A stretch of DNA of 64,000 bases from Entamoeba histolytica HM-1:IMSS. Lineage: Eukaryota; Evosea; Mastigamoebida; Endamoebidae. Below are positions 10,398 to 21,528 of the stretch, piece after piece (position 1 is the first letter of the stretch; each line of letters begins with the position of its first letter). The stretch covers positions 125,612 to 189,611 of the forward strand of contig NW_001914860.1 of the NCBI RefSeq assembly GCF_000208925.1, read 5' to 3'. The position numbers were made by a program, and so were the translations under genes. The notes beneath the pieces are model-generated. The model worked only from the letters and a program-made list of their open reading frames with translations, was not told the origin of the DNA and made no database searches.

Positions 10398-11950
10398 TCA
10401 ATCAATATAATTTAAAAATGGATGATTCAATGCATTAGTACAAGTTATTCTCTTTTCAGGATTAAGACATAATAGTTGAGTACAAAAATCTAAAAATTGA
10501 GGATGTCTTGAATGATCAATAAGTCTCTAATTAATGAGTTAATTACAAATAGACAATGATTTAATTTATTAAAAAAAAGTAACAAACATGAAGTGGTGAT
10601 GGATCAAAATTATGAGGTGTTTCACAAATGACATACCCTGATTTAGAAAAATAATGACTGTCATGAGATAATATATGTGGAAACTTTCCTAATACCATTT
10701 CCATTTTTAATAATTGTTCTCTTTCACTTTTTCCTGTAAAAATTTGATAACCAATGTACATTTCTAATAATGTACAACCAACACTCCAAAGATCAGTTGC
10801 ATATGACCACCCATCTTGAAGTAACATTTCAGGTGAACAATATGGACGAGTTCCAACAGTACTAAAATGCAATCTATTTTCAGAGAAAGTAGCTAATCCA
10901 AAATCTATTACTTTTATTTCATCATGTATTGGAATTCTTGTATGTTGGTACTAAAAAAAATAATTATTTCTATTTTATTTAAAGAAAATACGTTAAACAA
11001 ACTTTTACAATATCAGGATTTGCACAAGTATCGTCAGTAATTGTTACAACTTCATAAGCATCTTTTTTTAACATTATATTTTCTGGTTTTATATCACAAT
11101 GAATAATTCCTCTAGAATGAAGATATGAAAGAAATTGAACTGTTTGACGAGCAACACTTCTAATAAAACTCAAAGAATAAGGTATTTCTCTATTGTCATA
11201 AAGAAAATCATATAAATTAATTCCACCAAGTTCTATTACCATATAATCTCTTTTATTAAATGTAAATGAGTCAAGGTATTTTATTGCTATACTATAATAT
11301 CAATATTTATTTATTATTTATTATTATATTAATATAAAATAAAGTGGATTGAAGTAAATATTCATATTTTATTAAAGCGTTAATAACTAATGTAATTGTA
11401 ATACATATTTCTTCTTCAAAAAAATTATTAGAAATTAATTATTTTAACTAGTATTTTAAAGAGAGAACGTTCATTTTATTTTAACAATTCTCTTCTTAAT
11501 ATTAACACAAGAAGCTAATAAGATAATCCAATAAATTGATGATTCAATTAATACTAATAAAATTGGCTAATGGTTCTGGTTCAATCAGTGAATATTAAAA
11601 GCAATTAATAATTTATTCTAAGTAGTTTTCCTTTTATTTTTAAAGTAAAAAATAATAAATGGTTTTCTATACCATAGGAAATATTATCAACCCACAGTTT
11701 AATAATAACAAAAGTAAAATAAAACAAACTTTGCTCTTGGATCTGTTGCAGATGCAAGAATTTTCATTATTTCTATTTCTCTTCTATCATCAAATCCTTT
11801 ATCTGAAATCATTTTAAGTGCAACTTGACAACCACTCAATTGATCATAACACTTCATAACTTTAGAAAACCCTCCCCTACCTAAATATTCATTAATAATA
11901 TAACGATTGTTGATACAGTTGTTTTTTTCTGCCATTTCTCTGTAATACAT
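10398..11950 (-). CDS. CLK/LAMMER-like CMGC protein kinase, four exons
   Basis: Exons 11950-11730, 11291-11003, 10950-10588 and 10526-10398 splice in frame to 333 residues; all introns start GTTTGT and end TAG. Intron 1 is unusually long (438 nt). Kinase motifs in order: glycine loop GRGGFSKV, VALKMI lysine, catalytic loop GIIHCDIKPENIM, an insert before the DFG (VIDFGLATF), activation loop STVGTRPYCSPEM, and DLWSVGCTLLEM. The last exon gives LCLNPEKRITCTNALNHPFL, the usual end of CMGC kinases. HCD in place of HRD, plus the insert between PEN and DFG and the T-R-x-Y-x-[AS]-P-E loop, are typical of CLK/LAMMER and DYRK relatives, which phosphorylate splicing factors. Catalytic Lys, Asp and DFG are present, so it should be active. 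Assigning CLK over DYRK rests on the insert and loop only. Confidence 0.82.
11292..11729 (-). other. Long intron 1 of the CLK-like kinase gene
   Basis: GTTTGT donor and TATAG acceptor bound a 438-nt intron, five to ten times longer than every other intron in the window. Earlier TAGs exist but lead into stops. It contains one GAACGTTC palindrome (11465-11472) and no open frame. It could host a small non-coding RNA; none is recognisable by eye. Confidence 0.6.
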
Positions 11951-12120
11951 TTTTTTTTTTCGTTTTTACTTTTCTATACAAAAAATTTTGAGTTCTTTTT
12001 ATATTCTTTTATAATTTATTTTATTATTTTTATCTATTTAATTAGTAAAACTTAAAAATCAACTTATTGAAGAAAAAAAAATTTAATAAAACTAAAAAAC
12101 AATAAAAAAGAATAACAAAA

Positions 12121-15100
12121 ATGAGAGTTTTAATCCAATTATTATGTTGGATTGTCTCATTTATATTACCAAGTTGGATCGAATTAAAATGGTCTAATGA
12201 AGGAATTTGTTTTTTATTTAAATTAAATAAAATAGTTTCTTCAATTCAAATTAAAGATATTAATATCCACTTTTTGAATAAAATGATAGTTATTGAAATA
12301 ATTAATATTAAGGGATGGAGTAATTTTAATAATATTAAAGAATTAATTCAATTTATTCAACAACAAGAAAGAAATGAAAAAACAAAAAAATGGTGGAAAG
12401 TAATGATAGAAAATGTTATAAGTTTTTGTATTCAATTTATTATTAAACACCAAATTATTAAAGAAATTTGTTGTTCATTAAATCAAATTAATTTAAATTT
12501 AAATAAAATGAATATTCATGAAAAACATTGTACTATTACATTTGATATTTTTAATATAAAAGGAACTATTCAACATCAAAACATTGAATGTTATTATCAA
12601 AATGTTGAATTAATTATTCAAGGAAAAGATATTAAATATGAAATTGAAAATAATTTATATATTATAACAATGGATAAAGTAAGTATATTAATGAATAGAT
12701 CAAAAATTGATTTTTGTTGTATTAAATTAATTTATAAATATTGTCTTCATATTTATCTTCAAAAAATTGATTTACATTCACAAGACTTATTAATTCCAAT
12801 AGAAAATACTATTTTATTAAAAAATAATACAAATGAAGAAGTTTGTATTATAGATTTTTATAATAATATTGTTCTTTTAAAAATATTACAAATAGAAATG
12901 AAAAGTATTATTTCATCTTTTATTAATATTCTTATTGATTTTATTCCATTAAAAGTTTTTCAAAATGTATTTTCTCATAGTATTTCAAAAAAAGTTATGG
13001 GTTTTATTAATTCAATTATATTAAAATTAAAAATATCTTCAATATCTAAAGTTGAATATGAATTTGAAAGTAACAAAATTTTATTTAATGATAAAAAGGT
13101 TGATTTAAATATCAATTCATTAATTAATTCATGTTCTGTTTCATTTATAATTAAATCAAATAAAATTCCATTAATTAAATTAAATCAAATAGAATTAAAT
13201 ATAACTAATGATATGATTATTCATTGTAATATAAATACAAATAATTTAATGGTCAATAGTTATACATTATATCAAATTGCTCATAGCTATTTAGAATTTA
13301 CAAATAATATTTATTTTATGTTATATAAAAAGTATCAATTTAAATTTAATTCATTTAATAATAAATCAAAAGAAAATACTAAAAAAGAAATTCTTATTCC
13401 ATCTAATTATTCAACACAATTAAACTTACTTCCATTAAAGGAGGAAAATAATACATTATTTATTTATAATAATACTTTATGGATTAAAATTAAATCATTT
13501 TTAAATCATTTACATTTTGAATTCATAAAATCTACAATAATATTAACTGATTGGAATTTATCTAATAAAAAAGAATCAAATACTCATGATATTATATGTG
13601 TTCTTCATCATTTTAAAGAAACTGTAAAAGAAATAACAATTGGTTCTTTTAAAGTCAATTATCAAAATAAAAATATTACATTAAGAAATATAATAATAAC
13701 TCTTATACCTTTATATATAATAATAGAATCATTGTTTATATCTATTCCACCTCAATTATTTGATTCTTTATTACAGAAATTAAAAAATATACTTTCATAT
13801 TTTCTTCAAGAAACTTATACATTTAAAAATTTATCTTCTATTCCAATGAAAATTCTTCAAAATGATCATTGTATTGATTTTAAACCTAATAGTGTGATTA
13901 AATTAAATAAAGTTAATGAAATTTCATTTATTATTTATGCTCAAAAATATACATTCTTTTTTCCACCATTTAATCAATATTTTCATTTTAAAGATATTCC
14001 ATTACATTTTTATTATTATTCTCATACTCTTATTTTATATTCATCTTCAATTATTCAAAATTTATTAACAATACCACTAACATTATCTTTTCCTTCTATT
14101 TCTTTTACTTTACAACCAAATCAAACTATTGGACTTGATGACATTTTATTAAATCAACCACTCTCATTTCAATATGACGTTTCATCATTTAAATTTCTTC
14201 TTCCTTGTTTAAGGTCAATAACAACATCATATCATGACATTGCACATTCTTTGCAAATTATTAATTCTAATGAACCAATTCCTTTATTATTAATTAAATC
14301 AATGAAAACAATAAAAAATGCACTTCCTTATCCTATTATTCTTAAATCAGTAAATGAAACACCAACCCATATTGTTATTAAACCAAAAACTGAATTTACA
14401 TTATTTCCACATTCTGGATTTATTTATACACTTTCTGTTAATATAAATGAAATTGAATTCACAAATATATCAATGGCAAAAGATGAGTATATTCAAGTTA
14501 ATGACACTATTGTTCATCTTTTGAAACATGCAAATTGTATATGTTTTTATTGTAATTTTGTATTAAGTAATTATAGTGGATTATGGTTAAATTATTGTCC
14601 ACATAAGAATTATTTATTTAATACTCCAAATATTAGATTTTTGAGAGAAATTATAATTAATGATATTAGTGATATTTATATTGGAATAAACGATGGGTCT
14701 TATGAAAAATTAAATCAACAATTTAGGTTAGTGTCTAATAATTATGAATATTTCTTTTCTACATCAATTACAACATGGTTTGAAGATATTAAATTAAATA
14801 TTAAAACAAAAGAAATTATGATTAATTCATCATATCGAATACATAATGCTAGTGAGACGGTAGTAACTATATGGTCTAATAATTATCAAGAATATATTAA
14901 TATTAATGAAACAATTGTTATTCAAAAACTTGAACGTACTCAACCAAAAATTTTAAAATTTGGTATTCTTGGAGGAAAAAATTCAATAGGACTTTGTTGG
15001 AGTAGATCATTTGATATAGATGATATTTTTAATTATCCTGCAACAATACCAATTGTTGGAAGTACTAAAACAATTCATACTCGAATAGAAAAAGGAATAT

Positions 15101-16047
15101 TAGTACTTGATATAAATGAAGAAAATGAATGGAGTTTTATTAATAATACTAATATTCTTCTTACATGTAAACAAAAGAATCAAAAGGATAAAGAACAAAA
15201 ATTAAAAATTTATAAGAAAAGTGAACTTAAATTTAATTTAGATAATCCATTTGGAGAACGTATTATTAATATTCAATATTATTATAAAGGAAGTATGAAT
15301 AAATTAGATGAAATATCTCTTGATGAAACAAAACAATATAAACAAATAAAAAACAATATAACGTTTTATATTAAAGTTATGAGAGAGCCATCAATCATTA
15401 TTGTTTCTAATGAAATAATAAATAAAAAGAGTGTTGAAGTATTTAAAATAAATACTATTGCAGTGGATTGGGGATTTATTGGGCAAATGAAAAATATTTC
15501 AATTAAAATTGAATCATTATCTAAACTAGTTCCAAGTTGGTGTAAAGAAAAAATTCCTTTGGAAGAATGGAAGTTAGAGTTTTATATCAAAAGTATATCC
15601 ATTAATGAAAAACAAATGGAAATAATTAGTACATATGATAAATTACAATGTGAAATAAATATGCATAACTTTTTAATTAAAGGAATTATTCTTAATCCTC
15701 CTGACATTAATATCATTCTAACTGAACAAATCATTCAAAAGATTGTAAAACTTCTTCCAAATGAAAAAGATGAACATTCACAAATTCAACTATTCCCTGT
15801 ATTTATTGATAATTTTAATATCCATTTTTCTATGACGGATTATTCTTTACTTTCTAATATTAATCTTTCATTCCCTCATTCTAATTTTCCTGCTTTACCA
15901 CTAAATAAATTGGTACATTCTCTTTATTCTTTCTATAAATCACAAATCCTTCGTCAAACTTTCTCAATTGTAACTTCTGTTTTAGTTGATCATTTCCCAT
16001 TAGAAGTAATCTACCAGTGTATCCATGCATTTTTCCCTTCAAACTAA
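12121..16047 (+). CDS. VPS13-like lipid-transfer protein (short, Asn/Ile-rich)
   Basis: Single exon of 1308 residues with no intron. The N terminus is hydrophobic (LIQLLCWIVSFILPSWIELKW) and the body is beta-rich and exceptionally rich in Ile, Asn and Lys. The region about 740-1080 resembles the VPS13 adaptor-binding (VAB) repeats: VLSNYSGLWLNYC, SSYRIHNASETVVTIWSNN, and the LCWSRSF and NPFGERIINIQYYYKG segments. The last 200 residues resemble the VPS13 C-terminal part (IDNFNIHFSM, SQILRQTFSIVTS). VPS13 proteins form a groove that moves lipid in bulk between membranes at contact sites. Animal and yeast members are over 3000 residues, so this is less than half-length. A chorein N-terminal block is not obvious by eye. 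The alternative is another repeating-beta-groove family of the same superfamily. Confidence 0.6.
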   Translation: MRVLIQLLCWIVSFILPSWIELKWSNEGICFLFKLNKIVSSIQIKDINIHFLNKMIVIEIINIKGWSNFNNIKELIQFIQQQERNEKTKKWWKVMIENVISFCIQFIIKHQIIKEICCSLNQINLNLNKMNIHEKHCTITFDIFNIKGTIQHQNIECYYQNVELIIQGKDIKYEIENNLYIITMDKVSILMNRSKIDFCCIKLIYKYCLHIYLQKIDLHSQDLLIPIENTILLKNNTNEEVCIIDFYNNIVLLKILQIEMKSIISSFINILIDFIPLKVFQNVFSHSISKKVMGFINSIILKLKISSISKVEYEFESNKILFNDKKVDLNINSLINSCSVSFIIKSNKIPLIKLNQIELNITNDMIIHCNINTNNLMVNSYTLYQIAHSYLEFTNNIYFMLYKKYQFKFNSFNNKSKENTKKEILIPSNYSTQLNLLPLKEENNTLFIYNNTLWIKIKSFLNHLHFEFIKSTIILTDWNLSNKKESNTHDIICVLHHFKETVKEITIGSFKVNYQNKNITLRNIIITLIPLYIIIESLFISIPPQLFDSLLQKLKNILSYFLQETYTFKNLSSIPMKILQNDHCIDFKPNSVIKLNKVNEISFIIYAQKYTFFFPPFNQYFHFKDIPLHFYYYSHTLILYSSSIIQNLLTIPLTLSFPSISFTLQPNQTIGLDDILLNQPLSFQYDVSSFKFLLPCLRSITTSYHDIAHSLQIINSNEPIPLLLIKSMKTIKNALPYPIILKSVNETPTHIVIKPKTEFTLFPHSGFIYTLSVNINEIEFTNISMAKDEYIQVNDTIVHLLKHANCICFYCNFVLSNYSGLWLNYCPHKNYLFNTPNIRFLREIIINDISDIYIGINDGSYEKLNQQFRLVSNNYEYFFSTSITTWFEDIKLNIKTKEIMINSSYRIHNASETVVTIWSNNYQEYININETIVIQKLERTQPKILKFGILGGKNSIGLCWSRSFDIDDIFNYPATIPIVGSTKTIHTRIEKGILVLDINEENEWSFINNTNILLTCKQKNQKDKEQKLKIYKKSELKFNLDNPFGERIINIQYYYKGSMNKLDEISLDETKQYKQIKNNITFYIKVMREPSIIIVSNEIINKKSVEVFKINTIAVDWGFIGQMKNISIKIESLSKLVPSWCKEKIPLEEWKLEFYIKSISINEKQMEIISTYDKLQCEINMHNFLIKGIILNPPDINIILTEQIIQKIVKLLPNEKDEHSQIQLFPVFIDNFNIHFSMTDYSLLSNINLSFPHSNFPALPLNKLVHSLYSFYKSQILRQTFSIVTSVLVDHFPLEVIYQCIHAFFPSN

Positions 16048-16838
16048 GATTCTACCTATTTACCATTATATCTGAAATACTCTTAAATCAAACCAGTTCA
16101 CAACCTTTCTTTTTCTATTTTTTTTTATGTTTCTTTATTATTTCTTCTTTTTCTTCTTCTTTTTATTGATTGTCTTTGTGAAAATATAAATAATACAAAA
16201 TTAAATTATGTATCATTATTTCATTTAATTTATACTACTCTCTAATTATTAGAACATTAATTAATAAACTAAGTAAATCATTTATTTTGACTTGCAAATT
16301 TCATTCCTTACACAGAAATTATGACTCTTATAAATTTTCTTTAATAATAGATAATAAGTTATTTTATCAATTCCTAAACTACAATACAATAAGTAACACT
16401 AGATAGATTGATAAAGAAAATGTAAATATTGTTTAAACCACCTTTTTTCATAAAAAGAGTTTAACACAAAAATAAAACAGAGTGATAAGATAATTGATTA
16501 TTTCTTAATCTTTTTTGAACTATTGTAAAAATACTATTAAATATTTTTATATATTAAACTAAAAATTATTATATTCCTATTAATTATTTCAGTTATAAAA
16601 GATATTATATTATAATAATTAGATGAATTTAAATTATAAATTAAACTATTTTATTCTTTTCATTTTTAATATTTTGTAGTTATTTATTAGTGTTACGTTA
16701 TTAATAAGAATTATATATTGCTTAGAGAATGACTAAATTATGAATAACAATCTATTAGGTATTGTTATATATTCCTTTAATTTTATAGACGTATCTTACA
16801 ATATGAGAATCTAGATAAGAATAAACAATACACTTGAA
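16048..16838. other. Intergenic, 791 bp, nothing recognised
   Basis: Convergent spacer after the VPS13-like gene and before the mini coiled-coil gene on the other strand. The first 130 bases are pyrimidine-rich; the rest is plain AT-rich sequence. No open frame, RNA gene or clear repeat was seen. Confidence 0.5.
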
Positions 16839-17123
16839 TTATTGTTGTTGTTGAAGTTGACTCTTTAATTGAGTATTTCGTTTTTCTTCTTTTTCTAATT
16901 GAGCTCTAAGAGAATTGAATTTATCATTAAGTGTTTTAAATTTTTTCTCAGAAAAGAATACAGAGTATTGAAGAGCACTTTTATAAATATCTTTTAATTG
17001 TTCATCAGTATATTCTTCATCATTAAAATTAGAAGAATTTATCAAGGCTATCATCTCTTTTCCTTTTTGAATTTGGTCTTCATTTAAATCAATAAAATTA
17101 TCATTGAATTCTTGGTTAGACAT
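16839..17123 (-). CDS. 94-residue mini coiled-coil protein (paralogue pair, left member)
   Basis: Single exon. An acidic N-terminal half (FNDNFIDLNEDQIQKG) leads into a conserved block NFNDEEYTDEQLKDIYKSAL and a C-terminal coiled coil (KTLNDKFNSLRAQLEKEEKR) ending in a Gln run. The block aligns by eye with NFKEEDYELDEYVDILMSAY in the divergent gene at 17181-17435, and the coiled coils align without a gap, so the two are duplicates in head-to-head orientation. I do not recognise the family. Size and composition suggest a small subunit or adaptor that pairs through its coiled coil, possibly with its neighbour; that is inference. Confidence 0.65.
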   Translation of the reverse strand: MSNQEFNDNFIDLNEDQIQKGKEMIALINSSNFNDEEYTDEQLKDIYKSALQYSVFFSEKKFKTLNDKFNSLRAQLEKEEKRNTQLKSQLQQQQ

Positions 17124-17180
17124 GATGAATGAATAAAAACAGTTTTAGGGTTGTAAAAAAACTTTTTCAGTTCATAGTAA
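17124..17180. promoter_or_regulatory. 57-bp bidirectional promoter between paired mini genes
   Basis: Only 57 bases separate the start codons of two divergent genes, so both core promoters must lie here. It contains AGGGTT at 17147-17152, the complement of AACCCT, a motif seen 30-80 bp upstream of several other genes in this window. Confidence 0.5.
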
Positions 17181-17435
17181 ATGGCAGAAGAACAAGAATA
17201 TGATATAGAAATAAATGGACTTCAAGACTTTGACTTAGTCACTAGTGTTAATTTTAAAGAAGAGGATTATGAGTTAGATGAATATGTTGACATTTTAATG
17301 TCTGCATATGAGTATCATGTTATGGATTCAATAAGACGATTTAAAGAAATGGAAAGAGGATTAGAATTAGTTGAACAACGACTAAAAGAAATTCAAAAAG
17401 AAAATGAAGAATTAGAAAAAAAAATAATTAATTGA
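17181..17435 (+). CDS. 84-residue mini coiled-coil protein (paralogue pair, right member)
   Basis: Single exon. Acidic N terminus (MAEEQEYDIEINGLQDFD), the block NFKEEDYELDEYVDILMSAY shared with its divergent neighbour, then a coiled coil (RRFKEMERGLELVEQRLKEI) to the end. The shared pattern is N-F-[NK]-[DE]-E-[DE]-Y, a DI in the middle, S-A-x-x-Y, and a charged helix. No membrane or signal sequence. Its stop (17433-17435) is one base from the stop of the convergent gene at 17437, so the two transcripts must overlap in their 3' ends. Function unknown. Confidence 0.65.
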   Translation: MAEEQEYDIEINGLQDFDLVTSVNFKEEDYELDEYVDILMSAYEYHVMDSIRRFKEMERGLELVEQRLKEIQKENEELEKKIIN

Positions 17436-17436
17436 A

Positions 17437-19166
17437 TCATATGTGAATTTCTACTTGATGAGAAATACCTTCTGAAACAAAATAATAAACTTTATAAAGA
17501 GGATCATCTTTCCATGGAATCATTAATAAAACTGGTATATCAGCAAATTTAGTTTTTAAAATCCATGAAGAAGACTCAATGAAAAATGCATTATTTTTTG
17601 GTTTTGTATGAGGTTTAACAAATGAGTCTTTTGTTTTAATTATAAATTTATCTATATCAGAATTTTTTACTTGTTCTATACACATAACCAAACCAGATTT
17701 ATTTAAAGATGGTGGTAATTGCATTTTATATAACTGTAATGAATGTTCTTTCTTTAATTGAATTGTTGTAGTGGTTGAGAAATATTCTAAAACTAATGGT
17801 TTTGTTTTATCATAAGAAGTAATATCAACACTAGTTATATAAACACCTTCTTTTATATGAATTCTATCAAAAATAGAAGGAGAAAGAACACATTTAATTT
17901 TTGTTGTTTCTTTAGGATCAAGAATAAGAAGTTCATCATTTTCTTTTGCTTTTAAACCATTCCCTCTTCCAAATATTAATGCTTCTTGTGTATCTTCAAT
18001 AGTTAAGGGATAATCAACTCCTTTTTTAATTTTATGTACAACAGCAGGTTCATTATCCCCATCATTAATTAAACAAATAACAGCTTCTGGATTATTTGTT
18101 TTATACTTAATAAAGAGATATTTTTCAAATGAATAATAAACACAAGAAACATCTTCAATAAATATTCTTTTTTGTTCCAAAGCAGTGATATTGAAATTCA
18201 TTGGCTATAATATTATTTTTATTTAATAATATTAAATAACAAACAAACTTCAAATGTTGTATCAACATTTAACTTTTTAAGTTGGGTTAATCTTTCTAAG
18301 TCTTTAATGTATTGAGGAGTTTGTTTAATAATTTCATTTTCCTTTTGAATTTCATTAGATCGTTGAATAACTTGATTTAATTGAGTTTTTAATTCATTAA
18401 AAGCATGTTCTATTTGATTTGATGTATTGCAGATTGTATCAACTTTTTGTTGGAGCCAATCAATTAAATTATTTTTATTTCCATTAATCAAAACCACTGT
18501 GAATGTATTAATATAATAGTCTTGGTTTTCATTTTCATGTTGTTTTATGTTTTTAATATCACCTCTTTGAATTCTTTTAATAAAATGGTTTTGGTTATTC
18601 ATCAATTGTAAAACATCAATAATATCATTATTAGGTAAAACAATTGTGTTTTTTCCTATAGTAGAATAAAAAAGAGTTTTACCATCAACCCAAATATCAT
18701 CTTTTTGTTCTATTCGAATAATATAACTCTGATTATTATTGGTGATTGTTTCAAAGTCTTTTATTCCACTTTTTATTTCAATATACTCTTCTTTTCCATT
18801 TTCTTCTATTTTTTTCTTTGTTCCAATAATACTATCTTCAACAGATATAAATATAACTTTTTTCTCTGCATTAACCAACCGCTCTATCTTTTGTCTTAGT
18901 ATAACATTTTCATTTTTTAATTTTTCATACTCCCCTGAACTATTTCCTCGTCTTCGAGGACTTAATCCTCTCATACCAATAGTGAGTCTTGGTGATTGGT
19001 TTGGACTATCAAATTGATTACCGACATTCCCACAAAAAGAGTATGTCATCAATAATCGTTGAAAAGTAGGTAATTTAAGTATATCACCAATAATTTTTTC
19101 GCTTATTGAATCACTTAAGTTTTGCTCTTTCAACACTGACCCAAGTTCCACAATGAGTTGTTGCAT
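17437..19166 (-). CDS. Hypothetical coiled-coil protein, two exons, 561 residues
   Basis: Two open frames, 19166-18249 and 18204-17437, are best read as one gene: the upstream frame ends at a GTTTGT donor (TTTGAA|GTTTGT) and a 44-nt intron ending ATAG restores frame into CCAATGAATTTC. A second overlapping GTTTGT four bases on would break the frame. The start is ATG 19166 (MQQLIVELGSVLKEQ); the frame upstream of it has no ATG. The N-terminal part has an Arg/Ser-rich patch (RGLSPRRRGNSSGEYEKLK) and a coiled coil, a beta-rich middle (SYIIRIEQKDDIWVDGKTL), a second coiled coil near residues 255-290, then a beta-rich C-terminal domain of about 250 residues. I do not recognise any domain. If the intron is wrong, the second ATG at 18201 would begin a separate 254-residue protein. 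Confidence 0.65.
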
Positions 19167-21528
19167 AAAATAATTAAAATTTTTTGTTCTGTTTTTAACC
19201 TTTAAAAATCTGAAAAAGGAAAAGTTCAAACCACACTTTTATCATTAACGAAATAATAAATGATTGAAGAAGGGGAAGTATATTATAGAAAGGAAGTAGG
19301 ATTAGAGTTTGAAAAAAAACTATAATTATATTATTATTAAATCATATTTATACTATACTTTGTAACACTATTTTTATCTTATTTTTATTTCTTTTATTAT
19401 TAGAATAATATCTATATTTGTTATTCTTGTTATTTATTATTTTGGATGATAATGAATCATTTCATTTCACTGTTTCATATCCTTATTTATTTCATTCTTT
19501 CTCAAATGCATATTTTCATTCATTAAACATAAAAACATTTTATTCTAAAGAGTTAATTAATAAATTAAAATAATTTTATCATTCTATTCTATTACATTTA
19601 AATGAAATGAAATACTGTTATTCATTAATTATTTAATTATTGTATTGAATATTCAAAATAATATGTTCATTGAAAATAATGAATGAACAAATATATTATA
19701 TAACAAATGAATTAAATATTTAATCATTTATTATTTATAATTCATATAACACGTTGAAATACATTGAATAATATTAAAAGATAAAAGAAGAAGATAAATA
19801 AATCATTATAAATAAAAAATAACAAAATGAATTATATTTAATGAATTTAATATATGAATATGGTTATATCTAAATTATCAAATAGTAATTCATTAATAAT
19901 AGATGTTTTGATTATCATTTAATACAATTTCATATTTTACATATTGTATTTTTAATATCAAATGATATGCAATGAATCAATAATAATTAAATAAAATTGT
20001 CAAGCTTTATATTTTTATCATAATTTGCAATATTATTTAGTATAAATCATTATTTAATGTTTAGTGAATAAGTTTTAATGTATATGATGATAAAAATCAA
20101 TAAAAATATATTTATCTGATTATAAAATACAAAACAATGAATATCGTTATTATCAAAAAAAAAATATGATGACGAAAAGTGTTTGTATTGATTGTATTTT
20201 TATTTAACATAAAAATATAGTGAATGGTATATTATTTTATAGTTAATTTCTCTCTCAATCTTACAAATTATCACTATATTCAAGTCCAATTGAACAATAT
20301 TTATATTATTGAACATATTTTGATTTAATATTAAATAAAATCATTCAATACATTATTAATAAATGAATTAATTATTGTTATGATATTAATCAAAAAATTA
20401 GTAATAATAATTGATAATTTTGAATAACATTGACATTTCATTATTTAATATTTTTATTATCATCATATCAATATTTTTTTTGTTGTATCAATCACGTATT
20501 GTTCATTCACTTGATTGAGTATTATTTATTCAATTAAAAATCTGAATGGATTAAAGTATGAATATAATTTGTGAAATACAATCTCATCATTTATCATTTC
20601 AAGATGTAAATCATTCTGACTATGAAATAGAAAAAAATATATTTGAATAACAATAAATTATGTATAATTTAATTGATACAATTATCAAATCATTTGACAA
20701 TTCTCATTTCAATAAACGTTGAACTAGAAAAAGAGAATGCGAAGTAATAACTAATCGGATGAAAAACACTATCAAAACAATATATTCAAATACTACTCAT
20801 ATATTAATTATTTCATCTTTTAAACTGTCTGTATTTTGATTGTCACATTGTACAATGTATAATCAGAAAAAATGAAAGTAAATATTGGTTTAGAATATAT
20901 TCAAAAAGAATAGACAATAAAAATAAAAGAAGTAGTACTATCTCATAATTTCATCAATTAACACAACTTGAACAACAAAATGAAATAATTCACAAACATG
21001 AAATAGAACAAATAAAAGTCTTATTGATTAATAAATACTTTTCAATATACAATATTATATAAAATATACAACACAGAATAAAAATAAAGAATAATAAATA
21101 AAGAATAAATGAATATACTCAATTTATTTTATTGATTAAGTGAAAAAGAAAATAATAATAAAATACAACAAAATAATATAAAATAATAATGAAAACTATA
21201 TTTCACCTCATTTAAACTAAATAAATTATTATCATTACCATATGGTTTCAATTTTAATTATTACAGTAACATTAACCATACACTTTTACCCACCAGTAAT
21301 TATTAAAAAATAAAAAATTAAAAAATAAGAAAAAAAAGAGTCAGGACGGAAGTCAATTTTAGACATAATGTTTTTCAATCATTTTTCAATAAAACTATAA
21401 ATATCAAAATTTTCATATTTATTCTAAAATAAGGTTATAACAGTTCTAATTGCCTTTTTCAAATATTTAACTCTTTTTCATTAAAAAAAAAAGAAGAAAG
21501 GAAACTTTTTTTCTTAAACCATCTTCTC
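19167..21528. other. 2.4-kb AT-rich intergenic tract
   Basis: The longest gene-free stretch of the window. It is extremely AT-rich and full of short ATTCATT/AATGAAT-type words in both orientations, without an ordered tandem period that I can see. No open frame resembles a protein. Around 21340-21360 (AGTCAGGACGGAAGTC) composition is briefly less biased, which may mark a relic or a small RNA; I cannot assign it. Confidence 0.55.

Noticed and set aside
11570..11600. tRNA T-loop-like GGTTCAATC inside the kinase intron
   Set aside because: No matching acceptor or anticodon stems could be drawn around it.
17437..18201. Separate 254-residue gene starting at ATG 18201
   Set aside because: The upstream frame ends at a GTTTGT donor and splices in frame through this ATG, so one two-exon gene is simpler.
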